From the NCBI GenBank assembly GCA_030377945.1, contig JAUCGD010000077.1:1-13856 (forward strand): 13,856 nt of DNA, written 5' to 3'. The stretch is from Desulfobacterales bacterium HSG17 (GTDB lineage: Bacteria > Desulfobacterota > Desulfobacteria > Desulfobacterales > Desulfococcaceae). Below, one piece after another: positions 1 through 12,200 of this stretch; positions within the stretch are counted from its first letter, which is position 1, and every line of letters begins with the position of its first letter. Under the pieces are notes generated by a model. It saw only the letters and a program-made list of their open reading frames with translations, searched no databases and was not told the DNA's origin. The translations under genes were made by a program, and so were the position numbers.

Positions 1-1
1 C

Positions 2-76
2 AAAATATTAACTTTAGCTGATTTTTCTGCTTTACCGGCTATATTAATTGATGAATTTGAGAAAGTTCTTAGATGA
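2..76 (+). CDS. 3' end of an unidentified plus-strand gene
   Basis: Frame 2 is open from the window edge and ends at TGA (74-76), giving 24 residues that end in LIDEFEKVLR. The mix of a hydrophobic, helix-like stretch (LTLADFSALPAILI) and a charged end looks like the C-terminal helix of a soluble protein. The rest of the gene lies outside the window, so no family can be named. It converges on the giant minus-strand gene. The reading rests on composition and on the closely following ribosome-binding site, because the fragment is too short for homology judgement. Confidence 0.45.
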   Translation, partial: KILTLADFSALPAILIDEFEKVLR

Positions 77-92
77 AATTGGGGGGAGCATA

Positions 93-119
93 ATGAGTGA
101 ACAAAACATCATATGCTGA
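93..119 (+). pseudogene. orphan 8-codon ORF with good ribosome-binding site; possible gene-start remnant
   Basis: A purine-rich site (GGGGGGAG, 81-88) sits 4 bases before an ATG at 93, only 17 bases after the stop of the preceding plus-strand fragment. This is the usual spacing of a second operon gene. The frame reads MSEQNIIC and then stops at TGA (117-119). It could be the surviving start of a gene whose body was lost, a short leader peptide, or chance. The plus frame that opens at 113 continues through the hairpin into the antisense of the giant gene and is not a credible continuation. Confidence 0.25.
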
Positions 120-120
120 A

Positions 121-143
121 ATTGCAAATAATCCCATTGCAAT
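121..143. repeat. small inverted repeat ATTGCAA / TTGCAAT
   Basis: Seven perfectly paired bases (121-127 with 137-143) surround a 9-base loop in the A+T-rich gap between the converging genes. It has no adjacent T-run, so it is a weak terminator candidate. It could be a protein-binding palindrome or chance in A+T-rich DNA. Confidence 0.2.
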
Positions 144-185
144 TTGATCTTGAAAATCTGAAAAAAATATTATCAAAATATTTTA

Positions 186-219
186 ACAGGCTTCCGAAGC
201 AGTTTCTTCGGAAGCCTGT
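186..219 (-). terminator. perfect 14-bp hairpin, probable terminator of the giant gene
   Basis: ACAGGCTTCCGAAG (186-199) pairs perfectly with CTTCGGAAGCCTGT (206-219) across a 6-base loop. The stem begins 12 bases past the TAA stop (232-234) of the minus-strand giant gene. Read on the minus strand, the stem is followed by TTAAAATATTTTGATAATA, which is A+T-rich but lacks a clean T-run. Read on the plus strand it is followed by a T-rich stretch (TTATTCTTTATTTATT). It may therefore work in both directions for the converging genes. Confidence 0.7.
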
Positions 220-231
220 CAGCGTTATTCT

Positions 232-3200
232 TTATTTATTAGAAGAACAACGCGGGAGGAGACCTCTTGAAAGAAATGTTATAAATCCAAAAAGGAAAAA
301 CATTTCAAGTATTGAAGGTGATATCGAATCTGCTGAAGAAATAAAACAACCGCTTCCTCCACCGCCTTCTTCCGTATCATCCTGTTCATCTGGCTGTAAA
401 TCTTCAGATTTTAACGGATCAGTTCCATTAATATACTCATCCAGGTTAGATATGCCGTCCTGGTCTGAATCTGCATTTGCATCTTCAGGCTCATCAGGAT
501 TAAGCCCGTGTTCTTTTTCCCAAACATCCGGCATTCCGTCGTTGTCCGAATCTGTTGAAGGATTAAGATCGGTGTTCAATGGATCTGTTCCTGCATCTGC
601 CTCTGCTCTGTCACTGAATCCGTCACCATCACTGTCTGCATTGAACAGGCTGGTTCCAGCCGCAAATTCATCCAGGTTGAAAACCCCGTCATTGTCAGAA
701 TCTGCATATGCATCTGAAGCATCTTCAGGATTAAGACCATTTGCAGTTTCATACCAGTCAGGCAGACTGTCTCCATCCGTATCAACAGCATCTTCTGGAG
801 TAGATATTGATCTGTCAACAGGATCAGTGCCGTTTATCTGTTCATCCTTGTCACTGATTCCGTCTCCATCACTGTCAAAATTGTTCAAATCCGTTCCATT
901 AATAAATTCGGAAAGATCATTGACTCCGTCTTTATCGGTATCACCTGCTGCATCTGAAGCATCTTCAGGGTTTAAGCCTTTTTGCGTTTCATACCAGTCA
1001 GGGAGTCCGTCTTTGTCAGTATCAACAACATCATCAGGTCCGCTTATAGAATTATCCAAAGGATCTGAACCCTGACGATTTTCAATACCATCGGAAACAC
1101 CGTCATTATCACTGTCTGGATTCATGGGGTTAATTCCGTTTATATATTCTGAAAGATTATTTAATCCGTCATCATCTGAGTCCATTCCAGCATCAGACGG
1201 ATCATCAGGATTAAGTCCATGCTCAATTTCCCATTCATCTAAAATGCCGTCATTGTCAGAATCTGCGGGTTTGGGTTCTGTTTCTGGAACATTTGGATCT
1301 GTTCCCTGAATAAACTCATCCAGATTTGAAATGCCGTCATTATCAGAATCTGCCAGAGCATCAGACGGATCATCAGGATTAAGTCCATGCCCAATTTCCC
1401 ATTCATCTAAAATGCCGTCATTGTCTGAATCTGGTGTTGCTTCAGGCTCTGTATCCGGTACATTTGGGTCTGTTCCCTGTGTAAATTCATCCAGGTTTGA
1501 GATACCGTCATTATCAGAATCTGCCAGAGCATCAGACGAGTCGTCAGGATTAAGCCCATGCCCAATTTCCCATTCATCGGAAATGCCGTCATTGTCTGAA
1601 TCTACGGCTTCAGGTTCTGTTTCCGGTACATTTGGGTCTGTTCCCTGAGTAAATTCATCCAGATTGGATATGCCGTCTCCGTCATTGTCAGCCTGAGCAT
1701 CTGCCGGGTCATCAAGGGTAAGTCCTTGCTGAAGTTCCCACCAATCCGGCATTCCGTCTGCATCTGAATCCGGGCTGTCAGCGGTATTTGGGTCGGTTCC
1801 TTCGTTGAACTCGGTCAGGTTGTTCCGTCCGTCTCCGTCAGAATCGGAAGTTGCATCAGATTCGCTGTAAGGATCAAGGCCGTTCTGATTTTCCCAGGTA
1901 TTCGGCAGTCCATCATTGTCACTATCAGTTTCAACTGGAATATCCGGTTCAATATCATCCTGTACAATATCCGAACTATTCGGATTCGTATTATTATTGA
2001 ACTCGGTCAGATTTGAATACCCGTCACCGTCTGAATCGGCGGCTGCATCTGATGCTTCATCCGGGTTAAGACCGTTTGCAGTTTCCCAGTAGTCAGGCAA
2101 TCCGTCTGCGTCAGTATCTGTTAACGGATTTATAGAATTATCCAGAGGATCTGTTCCGGTTTCGACCTCGTCTCCATCGCTTACGCCGTCATTGTCGCTG
2201 TCAGAATCATTTGGATCGGTTCCGGCTGCGATTTCTTCCAGATTACTAATACCGTCGTTATCTGAATCAACTGTGGCATCTGAGGCATCGGCAGGATTAA
2301 GTCCCTGCTGTTCCTCCCACCAGTCAGGCATTCCGTCGCCGTCGGTGTCGGTGATATTTGCAGGATCACTGTCAGAGGCATCTGCCGGATTGGTTCCGTT
2401 TGCAATTTCCGTTACATCATCCACACCATCTCCATCTGTATCAGCACTTGCGGAATCGGTTCCGTTTATAAATTCCTCCAGATTGCTTATGCCGTCGGAA
2501 TCGCTGTCAGCAGCTGCATCAGAAGGATTATTCGGGTCAAAGCCGTTGGCAGTTTCCCAGTTATCAAGCATTCCGTCTGCATCTGTATCTGTTGATGAGT
2601 TATCCAGAGGATCAGTTCCGGTTTCTGCTTCGGTTCCGTCGCTTACGCCGTCATTGTCGCTGTCAGAATCATTTGGATCGGTTCCGGCTGCGATTTCCTC
2701 CAGATTACTAATACCGTCGTTATCTGAATCAACTGCGGCATCTGAGGCATCGGCAGGATTAAGTCCCTGTTGTTCCTCCCACCAGTCAGGCATTCCGTCA
2801 CTGTCGGTGTCGGTGATATTTGCAGGATCACTGTCAGATGCATCTGCCGGATTGGTTCCTGCTGCAATTTCTGCTGCATCATCTAATCCGTCTCCATCTG
2901 TATCAGCACTTGCAGGATCGGTTCCGTTTATGAATTCTTCCAGATTGCTTATACCATCGCCATCAGTGTCGGCAGCAGCATCTGAAGGCTCATTCGGGTC
3001 AAGGCCGTTAGCAGTTTCCCAATTATCAGGCATTCCGTCTGCATCTGTATCTGCTGAAGAATTATCCAGAGGATCTGTTCCGGCTGCTATTTCGGCTCCG
3101 TCGCTTACACCGTCATTATCGCTGTCAGAATCATTTGGATCTGTTCCTGCTGCAATTTCTGCTGCATCATCTAATCCGTCTCCATCTGTATCAGCACTTG

Positions 3201-6200
3201 CAGGATCTGTTCCGTTTATGAATTCTTCCAGATTGCTTATACCATCGCCATCAGTGTCGGCAGCAGCATCGGAAGGTTCGTTCGGGTCAAGATCGTTGGC
3301 AGTTTCCCAGTTATCAGGCATTCCGTCTGCATCCGTATCTACTGAAGAATTATCCAGAGGATCGGTTCCAGCTGCTGTTTCGGCTCCATCAGTTACGCCG
3401 TCATTGTCGCTGTCAGAATCATTTGGATCGGTTCCGGCTGCAATTTCTGCTGCGTCATCTAATCCATCTTCGTCTGTGTCAGCACTTGCAGGATTGGTTC
3501 CGTTTATGAATTCTACCAGATTACTTATACCGTCACCATCTCTGTCAAGCGCAGCATCGGAAGGATTATTCGGATCAAGGCCGCCATCGGTCTCCCAACT
3601 GTCAGGCATTCCGTCTGCATCTGTATCTGTTTCCGGTTCTGCTTCATTATCTGTATTGCTAACATTTACTTCAGCCGGGTCAAGTGCTGCATAGCCGGTT
3701 GTATCTGATGTTTCTGAGGTATTCAAAGTCAGTTGAATTATATACAACTGATTTCCGTCAGCAATATTATCATCAACACCGGTTATTGTTACTGTCTGGG
3801 CTGTGTTCCAGTCCGCATCAGTAAAGCTCAGGGTTGCTGGAGACACTGTTCCTTCGCCTGTATCAGAGCTTGATACGTCAAGAACCACGCTGCCGTCAGG
3901 CTGGCTGTTCAGTTTGACGGTGAATGTGGCTCCTGTTCCATCCTCTCCGGTCGGACCGCTTATTGGGTTTAATGTAAATCCCGGACCGTCATTATCTGTA
4001 TTGCTAACATTCAACTCAGCCGCATCAATAGCTGCATAGCCGGTTGTATCGTCAGTATCTGAATTTACAGTCAGTTTAATGATATATGACTGAGATCCAT
4101 CTGTAATGTCGTCATCAGCACCGGTTACAGTTACAGTCTGTTCTAAATTCCAGTCTGTACCAGTAAATGTGAGAGATGCAGGCAGGGCTGTTCCTTCTCC
4201 TGTATCCAAGCTTACAGCATCAATTATCACATCTCCGTCAGGCTGGGTGTTCAGCTTGACTGTGAATGTTGCAGATGTTCCGTCTTCTGATGTTGAACCG
4301 CCAATGGAGCTTACGGTAAATCCGGCGGTTTCGTTGTCAGTATTATTAATATTAACATCCGACGGGTCAATTTCCGCATATCCGCCTGTATCTGTGGTTT
4401 CTGCATTAACTGCCAGCAGTACAGAATAGAGCTGTGTTCCGTCAGCAAGATCATCGTCTGCACCTGTTATTGTAACAGTGTGAACAGCATTCCAGTTATA
4501 AGCAGTCAGGTTAAGACTTGAAGGTACAACTGTTCCTTCGCCGGTATCCGAACTTGTTATATCAAGAACAAGTTCTCCTGCGGGCGGAGTAGCAAGACTG
4601 ATGGTAAAAGTTGCTGTTGTGCCGTCTTCTGCTGTATCTCCGCTGACAGCACTGATAATATATTCGGCTGCTTTGTCAGCAGAGAAGATTTCATCAGGCT
4701 GGGCATTGGTGTTGGCTGTAAAAACTTCAAGAGTTCCATCGCCGTTAAAATCTCCCAGTACAGTATCCATACTGTCGCTGTCGCCAAGTATCTGGCCTGA
4801 GTCTGTAAAATTACCTGTTCCGTCATTTACCCAGAGCGTATTAGGGCTGGCGTTTGCAATAAAAGCATCAAGATCACCGTCTCCGTCAAAATCTCCCAGA
4901 GCAATTGACATACTGTTTTTATTGCCAAGAGTCTGTCCTGAGCTGGTGAAAATTCCGGTTCCATCGTTAAACCATACTGTATTTGGCCCAAAACCTGCGA
5001 TAAAAGCGTCAAGGTCTCCGTCTCCGTCAAAATCTCCCATTGCAACGGCATTGCTGTTAATACCCAGTGCCTGGGCAGAATCGGTAAAGTTGCCGGTTCC
5101 ATCATTGAGCCAGACAGTATCTGAGCCTGCATTTGTTACAAAAGCGTCAATATCTCCGTCTCCATCAACATCAGCTAATGCAGCATTTGTGCTGAATGCA
5201 TTGCCCAGGGTTTGACCTGAGTTTGTAAAAATGCCTGTTCCGTCATTTAACATGACCGAGTTTGCGCCTGATGCAGTAAGGAAAGCATCAATATCTCCGT
5301 CTCCGTCAATATCTCCCATTGTAACACCAGTATTGTCGCTTCCCGGAATCTGACCGGAATCAGTAAAATTTCCTGTTCCATCATTTATCCAGACAGCATT
5401 ATCACCGCTGTTTGCAAGGAAGACATCAAGATCACCGTCTCCGTCAACATCTGCCAGGCTCATTGCACGGGTTCCTTCTTTTCCAAGAGCGACTCCCGAA
5501 TCTGTAAAACTGCCTGTTCCATCATTGAGCCAGACAGTATCTTTGCCCTTTTCATTTGCAACAACAATATCAAGATCGCCGTCTCCGTCAACATCTCCCA
5601 GGCTTGCTGCTACACTGTCGGAAATACCTAAGCCCAGTCCCGAATCTGCAAAAATGCCTGATCCTGATGCCGCACTTATTGTAAACTGCCATGAAAATGT
5701 GTTTTCCAGTGAGCTGCCGTTAACATTGATAATTCCGGTTGTAATAATTACATTTATATTTTCTCCGGGTTCAAACAGGGAATCAGGTGTACAGGTAACA
5801 GTATCAGTTCCGCCTCCTGCAAAAGTGCAGGTATGCAGACCTGAAAGGGAGCCGAGCACATACAGGGTGTTATTATTAATACTCGTTTCATCAACTATTT
5901 CAGGAAATGTAACCGTAATGGCTGTTGTCGTGGCTATGTTCAGTGCATTCGCTGCCGGGGTAAAATCTGATAGTGCATTCATCACCGGGGTTATACCACT
6001 AATGGTAATGGCTGCATCGGAACTTACAGTGAAGATTCCATCTGTAAGTAGATATGTAAAGCTTTCAATGACAGTATCACCTGTTTCCATAGCAGCGTAT
6101 CCGCCGTTTGGATTAAACGAAAAGGTTCCGTCTGCATTTACAGTTAAAAGACCGCTTCCAAGAACAGCTTCTTTACCTGCAAGAGAGACAGTTCCGCCTG

Positions 6201-9200
6201 CACTGATGGCTTTAATGGCAAGTGTGTCACCAGTATTCGGATCAGTGTCAGCTCCGTTCCCGTTATCGGCCAGGAGATCACCGTTTAAAACAGTGTTCTT
6301 GTCTGTTTCAAGTATATCATTCTGGGGAACCGGGGGATTACTGTCATCATCAGTTACGTCAAGAGAACCGCTTCCAGCATTGAATCCCGCAGCTTCCGCA
6401 ATAATAAGAACAGGTTTGCTTCCATCCTGTTCCGTATCATCTACACCTGAAATAATGAAAGCTACTTCTGCACTTCCGTCAGGAATAATAATAGATGTGG
6501 GAACTGTTGCTTCGCTTGTATCCTGACTGGTCAGAGTGACGGTCAGATCACCTGCTGTTCCTGGGTTACGGGCAAGTGAAGCAAAACTGGCTCCGCCGTT
6601 TTCAGATATTTCGGCCTGTTCTATATTTACAGTCAGAATATCGTCTGTTCCGCTGATGTTAATTGTAACAGTAGCAATATCTGTTCCGTAATTACCGTCA
6701 TCTATTGTATAGATAAAGCTGTCAACAGCTGAATCTCCAGTGTTGAGCTGTTGAATCTGCGCTCCTGGTGTGTAAGTAAAAGAACCGTCCTGCTGCACAG
6801 TTAGTTCCGCGCCCGAAGGAAGTATCATGGGCATTCCAATAACCGATGATTCTCCGTTTACAGCTATTATGTTTAATATATCACCATCATCATCCACGTC
6901 AAGTCCGCTGCCATTGTCTCCAGAGACAATATTTCCAGATACTGGCGTGTCTTCATCTGTATCAAAAACATCATTTGATGCAACAGGCGGCAGGGTAGTA
7001 GGCTCCATTTCGCTTAAACCGTTGATAGTAATGCTTACAGTTGCAATATCACTGTCAGTACCATCAGATAAGGCATAGGTAAATGTATCGCTTGCAGTAC
7101 TGCCGGAACTCAGGGTATCAAAACTGCCGTTGGGGTTGTAGATAAGCGTTCCGTCAGCATTAACAGTCAGCAATGCACCGCTGGGCAGGGTAATTTCCGT
7201 TCCGACCGCAGTTGTATCATCATTTATTGCAGCAATGGTCAGGGTATCGCCTGCGTCTGTATCTGTATCTGCTCCGCTTCCGTTGTCTTCAAACAGAACA
7301 CCTGTCAGAGTAGTTACTTCATCTGTTGCAAAATCATCATCTGATGCTGCGGGCAAGGCATTTACTGCACCGTCAATTCCCTGGATAGTCACGCTAACTG
7401 TTGCTGTTGCATCAGCCCCCAGACTGTTCAGGGTATATGTAAAGCTGTCAGTATTGCTTTCACCGCTGTTCAGGATGTCAAATGCGCCGTAAGGATCATA
7501 GTAGAAATTACCGTCACTATCCACCCGGATCATTGCACCGGATGCCAGGGTAACAAGGTTGTTAACACTGCCTGCATCCCCGTTTATTTCAGTTACGGTA
7601 AGAGGATTCCCGTTCGCATCAATATCTGCGCCTGCTCCGTTGTCAGCCAGAACATTGCCTGTAAAAATTGTTGCTTCGTCAGTTGAAACAGCATCATCCT
7701 GAACCACCAGTGACAGATGGGTAAATGTAAAGAACTGTCCGTCTGTCAAATCGACCAAAGCTGTCAGATAGCCTGTTCCGTTATCAGTAAGAGTCAGCTC
7801 CGTAACTGTTCCTGAGAAATCTGCTGTATCACTGATCCAGAGGAATTCAGCACCGGTGCTGTCTTCTATCATAACGGTGACATTGCCCACTGTACCGGTT
7901 TCAGAAGCTTTCCATATACGGTTCATGTGAGATTTGTTGCCTATGGCAACTCCGTAAGCAGTATCAAGGCCGTTGCTGCCCCATATAAGAAAAGAGAGGT
8001 CAGCCGTAAAAGCATTGCCATTATCAATAACAACGACTGTTTCGGTGTTGGCGTTTCCTGATTTCTGCTGATTCAGTTTTGAAGCATCATCCCTGCCTAT
8101 ACCGGTTACACCATTGTGATATGCAGCATTGGCTGCTGCATCCCAAAGGATTGCGTCTGCTGTGTCCGAGTAATTACCGGCTTTGGATATTCCATATTTT
8201 ATTGCCAGGTAGCTTTCGATTCTCTGCTTTTCAGCAGGTGAAACCAGGTTATCATACAAAATAACTTCAGCCATAGCTCCCTGAAATAATCTCCCGGCAA
8301 AGAGATCAGACTTACTTTGTCTGCTGATGGTTACGGGTCCTCCATTTGAAACGTGTGTTGGACTTTCATTAATTTCCGCACCGGTCAATTGTGTCAGCGT
8401 AATTGGTTCCGTACCCTGGGAGACACCGTCAAAAAATAACTCCTGAGTATTGGCAAACTCAACTATTCCTGAAATGAGCGTCCCCTGGCTGCCTCTGATA
8501 TGATTGAAAGAAATCCCTGTACCACCTGAATTTGCTGCCGTGGTCAGTGTTCCGAAATCAGCAGAATAGGCGATTCCATAGCTATATGAACCGTGTAATC
8601 CGAAATCAAAGATAAAATCCGCAGCACCGGTAGATGCAGCATCCGGTCTTACAACAGCAAAAATGGATATTCCAGTATTTGCTGAAAATATATAATCATC
8701 ATAAAAATCCAGGCTGTCATCAACCCCGTCAAACATAACAACCGGATTGAAGTTGAAATTATCTGCTGCATTGTTTTTTAATATCGGCGGATTCATATCT
8801 GCATTTGCAGTGGTTGCAGCGTTTATTCTGCTATTTGAAGAATCTGCCCAGGAATTGACCGAATTACCGTCTCCTGCTGTTGTACTGCCTGCTGAATATC
8901 CGTTTCGGTCACTGTAAACTCCTTCACCTGCTTTGAGCCACAAGGCTAAGTTTGTAAATACATTACCCGGAGCATAGATTTCAACTTCCGTAGCCAGCGT
9001 AAAGACATTATTATTGCCCAGGTTGACGTTATTAAAGGTTGCCACTCCGGCAGTATATTCATTTGCTGTAACCTGCTCAACATCTCCGCTAGTGAAATCT
9101 CCGTCTCCGTCCGTGTCGATGAGCAGAATCGCCTGGGTACCGGTCAGCGCAAGTCCGCTTGCATCTATCTGAACAGTAACGGTTCCCATGTCTCCGTTAG

Positions 9201-12200
9201 GTTCTGATACCATCCACTCTCTGCCTATACGCATGGATACGTCAAAGGGCAGTTCTGTGGTCTGTTCATCAGTCAGTCCGTTATCGTTGCCCCAGATAAG
9301 GAATCTGTTGTCATCTGCAAATGCGCTGCCTTTGTCTATGGTAACAATTGCATCAGCGTTTACGCTGCGGGATTTCTGCTGATCCAGGGTTGATGCATCA
9401 TCACGGCCTATACCGGCCACATTGTTGTGATAGGCTGCATTGGCTGCGGCATCCCATAGAGTCATACCGGTTGAATCGGTATAGTTTCCTGCTTTCTCAA
9501 TACCATATTTCAGACTCAGATAGGATTCGACATTGGTGCGCTCTGCATCTGTCAAATTATTGCCATACAAAATAATTTCAGCAATATCACCGATCCAGTT
9601 CCTTAATGGTGCTACTGCCAATAATGCTCCGACCTGTGCATCAAAAGCGTTAGCCGTGATTAAATCAAATTCATCCGAATTTTCGAGACTGCCGTTAAGA
9701 TAGAGAAAACTGTCGGGATTTCCTGCTGCCAGACTGCCGTCATGACTGTATGACATCAATAAAGAATTATTGACAGGAAAGCTGCCTGCTGCACCTGCCA
9801 GGTTGATCCCGTAATTTTCTCCGACTGCATCCTCTGCTAATGAACGTAAGCCATATCCGCCATATATAACTTCGGTACCATAGCTAAAGATATACATGTC
9901 ATTAGCGCTGCCGCTTCTGGCTACTGCTATGAGTGTCCGTGATTCATCATTGGCCGGAAACAGGGGGCCGTAATCTGCGGTAGAAATTGCAAGGCTGTCA
10001 TCTCCGTCAAAAGTTACAACCGGGTTATAGTTCAAGGCGTCCAGGGTGTAAGACGGCTGTTGAGCAGCAGTGCCCTGAGCAGCAGTAAGCGGATTTCTTC
10101 CGATGCCTGTCCATGAGGTTATGGCAGCTCCGTCAGAAAGCGCAATCGCATCGGCTTTGAGCCATAGTTTCAGATTTTCAGTTACATCACCGGGGCCGGC
10201 ATCACATGGATTATCAGTAACCTGTGTCCATATCGGGCCTTCTGTCGTGCCGTCTGCGGCCGGGGTATTTGCTGAGCTGTTCATTAAAATTCCATCATTG
10301 GCATTTGCAGTGTGATCCATGAGAGTCGTGCCTGTATCATGATCAAAGCGCCAGTAAGCAGTCAGACCAGTTTCATTTCCGGCAAGGGTGTTACACCTGC
10401 TGCTTAGTATTTCAGTCTGGGTAAGTAATTTATTCCATACCCGGACTTCATCTATCTGACCATTATAAAAAAGTTGAGGTGCGCCTTCGGTTGAACCTGC
10501 GCCGATACGAAGCGGTTTGCTGGTGTTTGCTGAAAAACCTGCTGCCTTAGAACCTGCATTAACACCGTTAACATAAAATGATATAGTTGTGCCGTCATAT
10601 GCAGCAGCAAGATGTGTCCATTTATTTAATACAATATCAGGACCAACCAACTTTTCCCAGCCGGCTGTTCCGATGCCGTTGCCAATCCATAATTGCCATT
10701 TATTTGCCGGATCAATATAAAAGATATATCCTATTGACGGCGCGTCATTTCTGGACGTTATAACACTTTGAAAATCGCCTGTGGTGCCTGTTACCTTTGC
10801 CCATGCCTCCACACTGAAAACAGAGGGGTTGATTTCTGCGGAATATGGTATTTCAACATAATCATCCGTACCGTCAAAATTCAGGGCCGAATCTGCCACA
10901 ACACTCACGCTGCAAGGATCATCCGTAACAGGCATCCATACAGGCCCTTCTGTTGCACCGTCTGCTGCCGGAGTATTTGCAGAGCTGTTCATGAGAGTTC
11001 CGTGATTGGCATTTGCAGTGTGATCCATGAGTGTCGTGCCTGTGTCATGGTCAAAACGCCAGTAAGCAGCCAGACCGGTTTCATTTCCGGCAAGGGTGTT
11101 GCATCTGCTGTTAATGATTTCATCCCGTGTGCGTACCACGTTCCAGAAACGGAGCTCATCAATCATGCCGTTCATGGGGCTTGTGCCGGGTTTAAAAGTT
11201 CCCCCTCTTCTGCCGATATTGACGAAACCTGTCAGGGAATAGACAATATCTCCGGTAAATGCCTGTGTTTTTTCCACACCGTCAACATATATCTTTGCAG
11301 TGCTGTTATCATACACTGCTGCGACATGATGCCACTGTCCTGGAGTGAGAACTGCATCAGATATAATTACCTGCCCAACACCGCTGGCAGGATTAAAATA
11401 TAGCTGTCCGGCACTATTTATAACCAAATTATAACCATCATCTCCCCCGCCATTTTCATCATGCACTATAATAACGGGATTATTTGTAAAATCAGCAATA
11501 TTTACCCATGCCTCAATTGTAAAATTGTTGGCCGGTCTCAGGTCCAGGGTTGAAGGCACAGCAACATAATCATTTGTGCCGTCAAAATTCAAGGCATAAT
11601 CAGGGGCAACACTTACGCTGCATGGATCATCTGCAAGCTGTGTCCATATGGGACCTTCTGCTGCGCCGTCTGCGGGCGGGGTGTTTGCAGAGCTGTTCAT
11701 GAGGGTTCCGTGATTGGCATTTGCAGTGTGATCCATGAGAGTCGTGCCTGTATCATGGTCAAAGCGCCAGTAAGCAGCCAGACCGGTTTCATTTCCGGCA
11801 AGGGTATTGCACCTGCTGCTCAATATTTCAGTCTGGGTAAGCACTTTATTCCATACCCGGACTTCATCTATCTGACCATTATAAAAAAGTTGAGGTGCGC
11901 CTTCGGTTGTACCTGCGCCGATACGAAGCGGTTTGCTGGTGTTTGCTGAAAAACCTGCTGCCTTAGAACCTGCATTTACACCGTTAACATAAAATGACAT
12001 AGTTGTGCCGTCATATGCAGCTGCAAGATGTGTCCATTTATTTAATACAATATCAGGACCAACCAAGCTTTCCCAGCCGGTTGTTCCGATGCCGTTGCCA
12101 ATCCATAATTGCCATTTATTTGCCGGATCAATATAAAACATATATCCCATTGAAAATGCGGCATCTCTGGACGTTATAACACTTTGGTAATTGCCTGTGG

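Larger units (their letters stand above)
415..3630 (-). repeat. thrombospondin type-3 (TSP3) calcium-binding array, 15 modules
   Basis: I count 15 modules headed by a DxDxDGxxDxWE motif (e.g. DTDADGMPDSWE), followed by GLDPNxPSDA, one to three further DxDxDGxSxLxEF motifs and GTDP turns. This totals about 41 Asp-rich motifs over roughly 1075 residues. In TSP3 repeats these Asp side chains bind calcium and make a stiff rod, so a stalk role is the natural inference. Modules 9-11 are shorter (56-57 residues) with Pro/Glu linkers such as DPNVPETEPEAV. Modules 3 and 5 end in NPADASDSDPANIT. Module 14 carries a DGDS change in its first motif, replacing the usual Gly. The Asp-codon periodicity creates long meaningless open frames on the plus strand. 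Confidence 0.9.

Noticed and set aside
113..1075. 320-codon plus-strand open frame
   Set aside because: It runs through the hairpin and then antisense of the TSP3 array with the same Ser/Pro-rich mirror pattern. Only its first 25 codons lie outside the giant gene and they have no ribosome-binding site of their own.
415..3630. CRISPR-like or other non-coding direct repeat array
   Set aside because: The periodic DNA is entirely explained by codon-level repetition of TSP3 modules. Periods are multiples of three, and there are no short constant repeats with unique spacers.
2192..3694. 500-codon plus-strand open frame antisense to the TSP3 array
   Set aside because: It is a Ser/Pro low-complexity mirror of the Asp-rich repeats, produced by antisense reading of GAT/GAC-rich codons. 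It has no sensible domain content, and the minus frame clearly encodes the TSP3 modules.
4601..6526. Other long plus-strand open frames, antisense to the FG-GAP, Ig-like and cadherin-like region
   Set aside because: They are low-complexity shadows of a single well-supported minus-strand coding frame.
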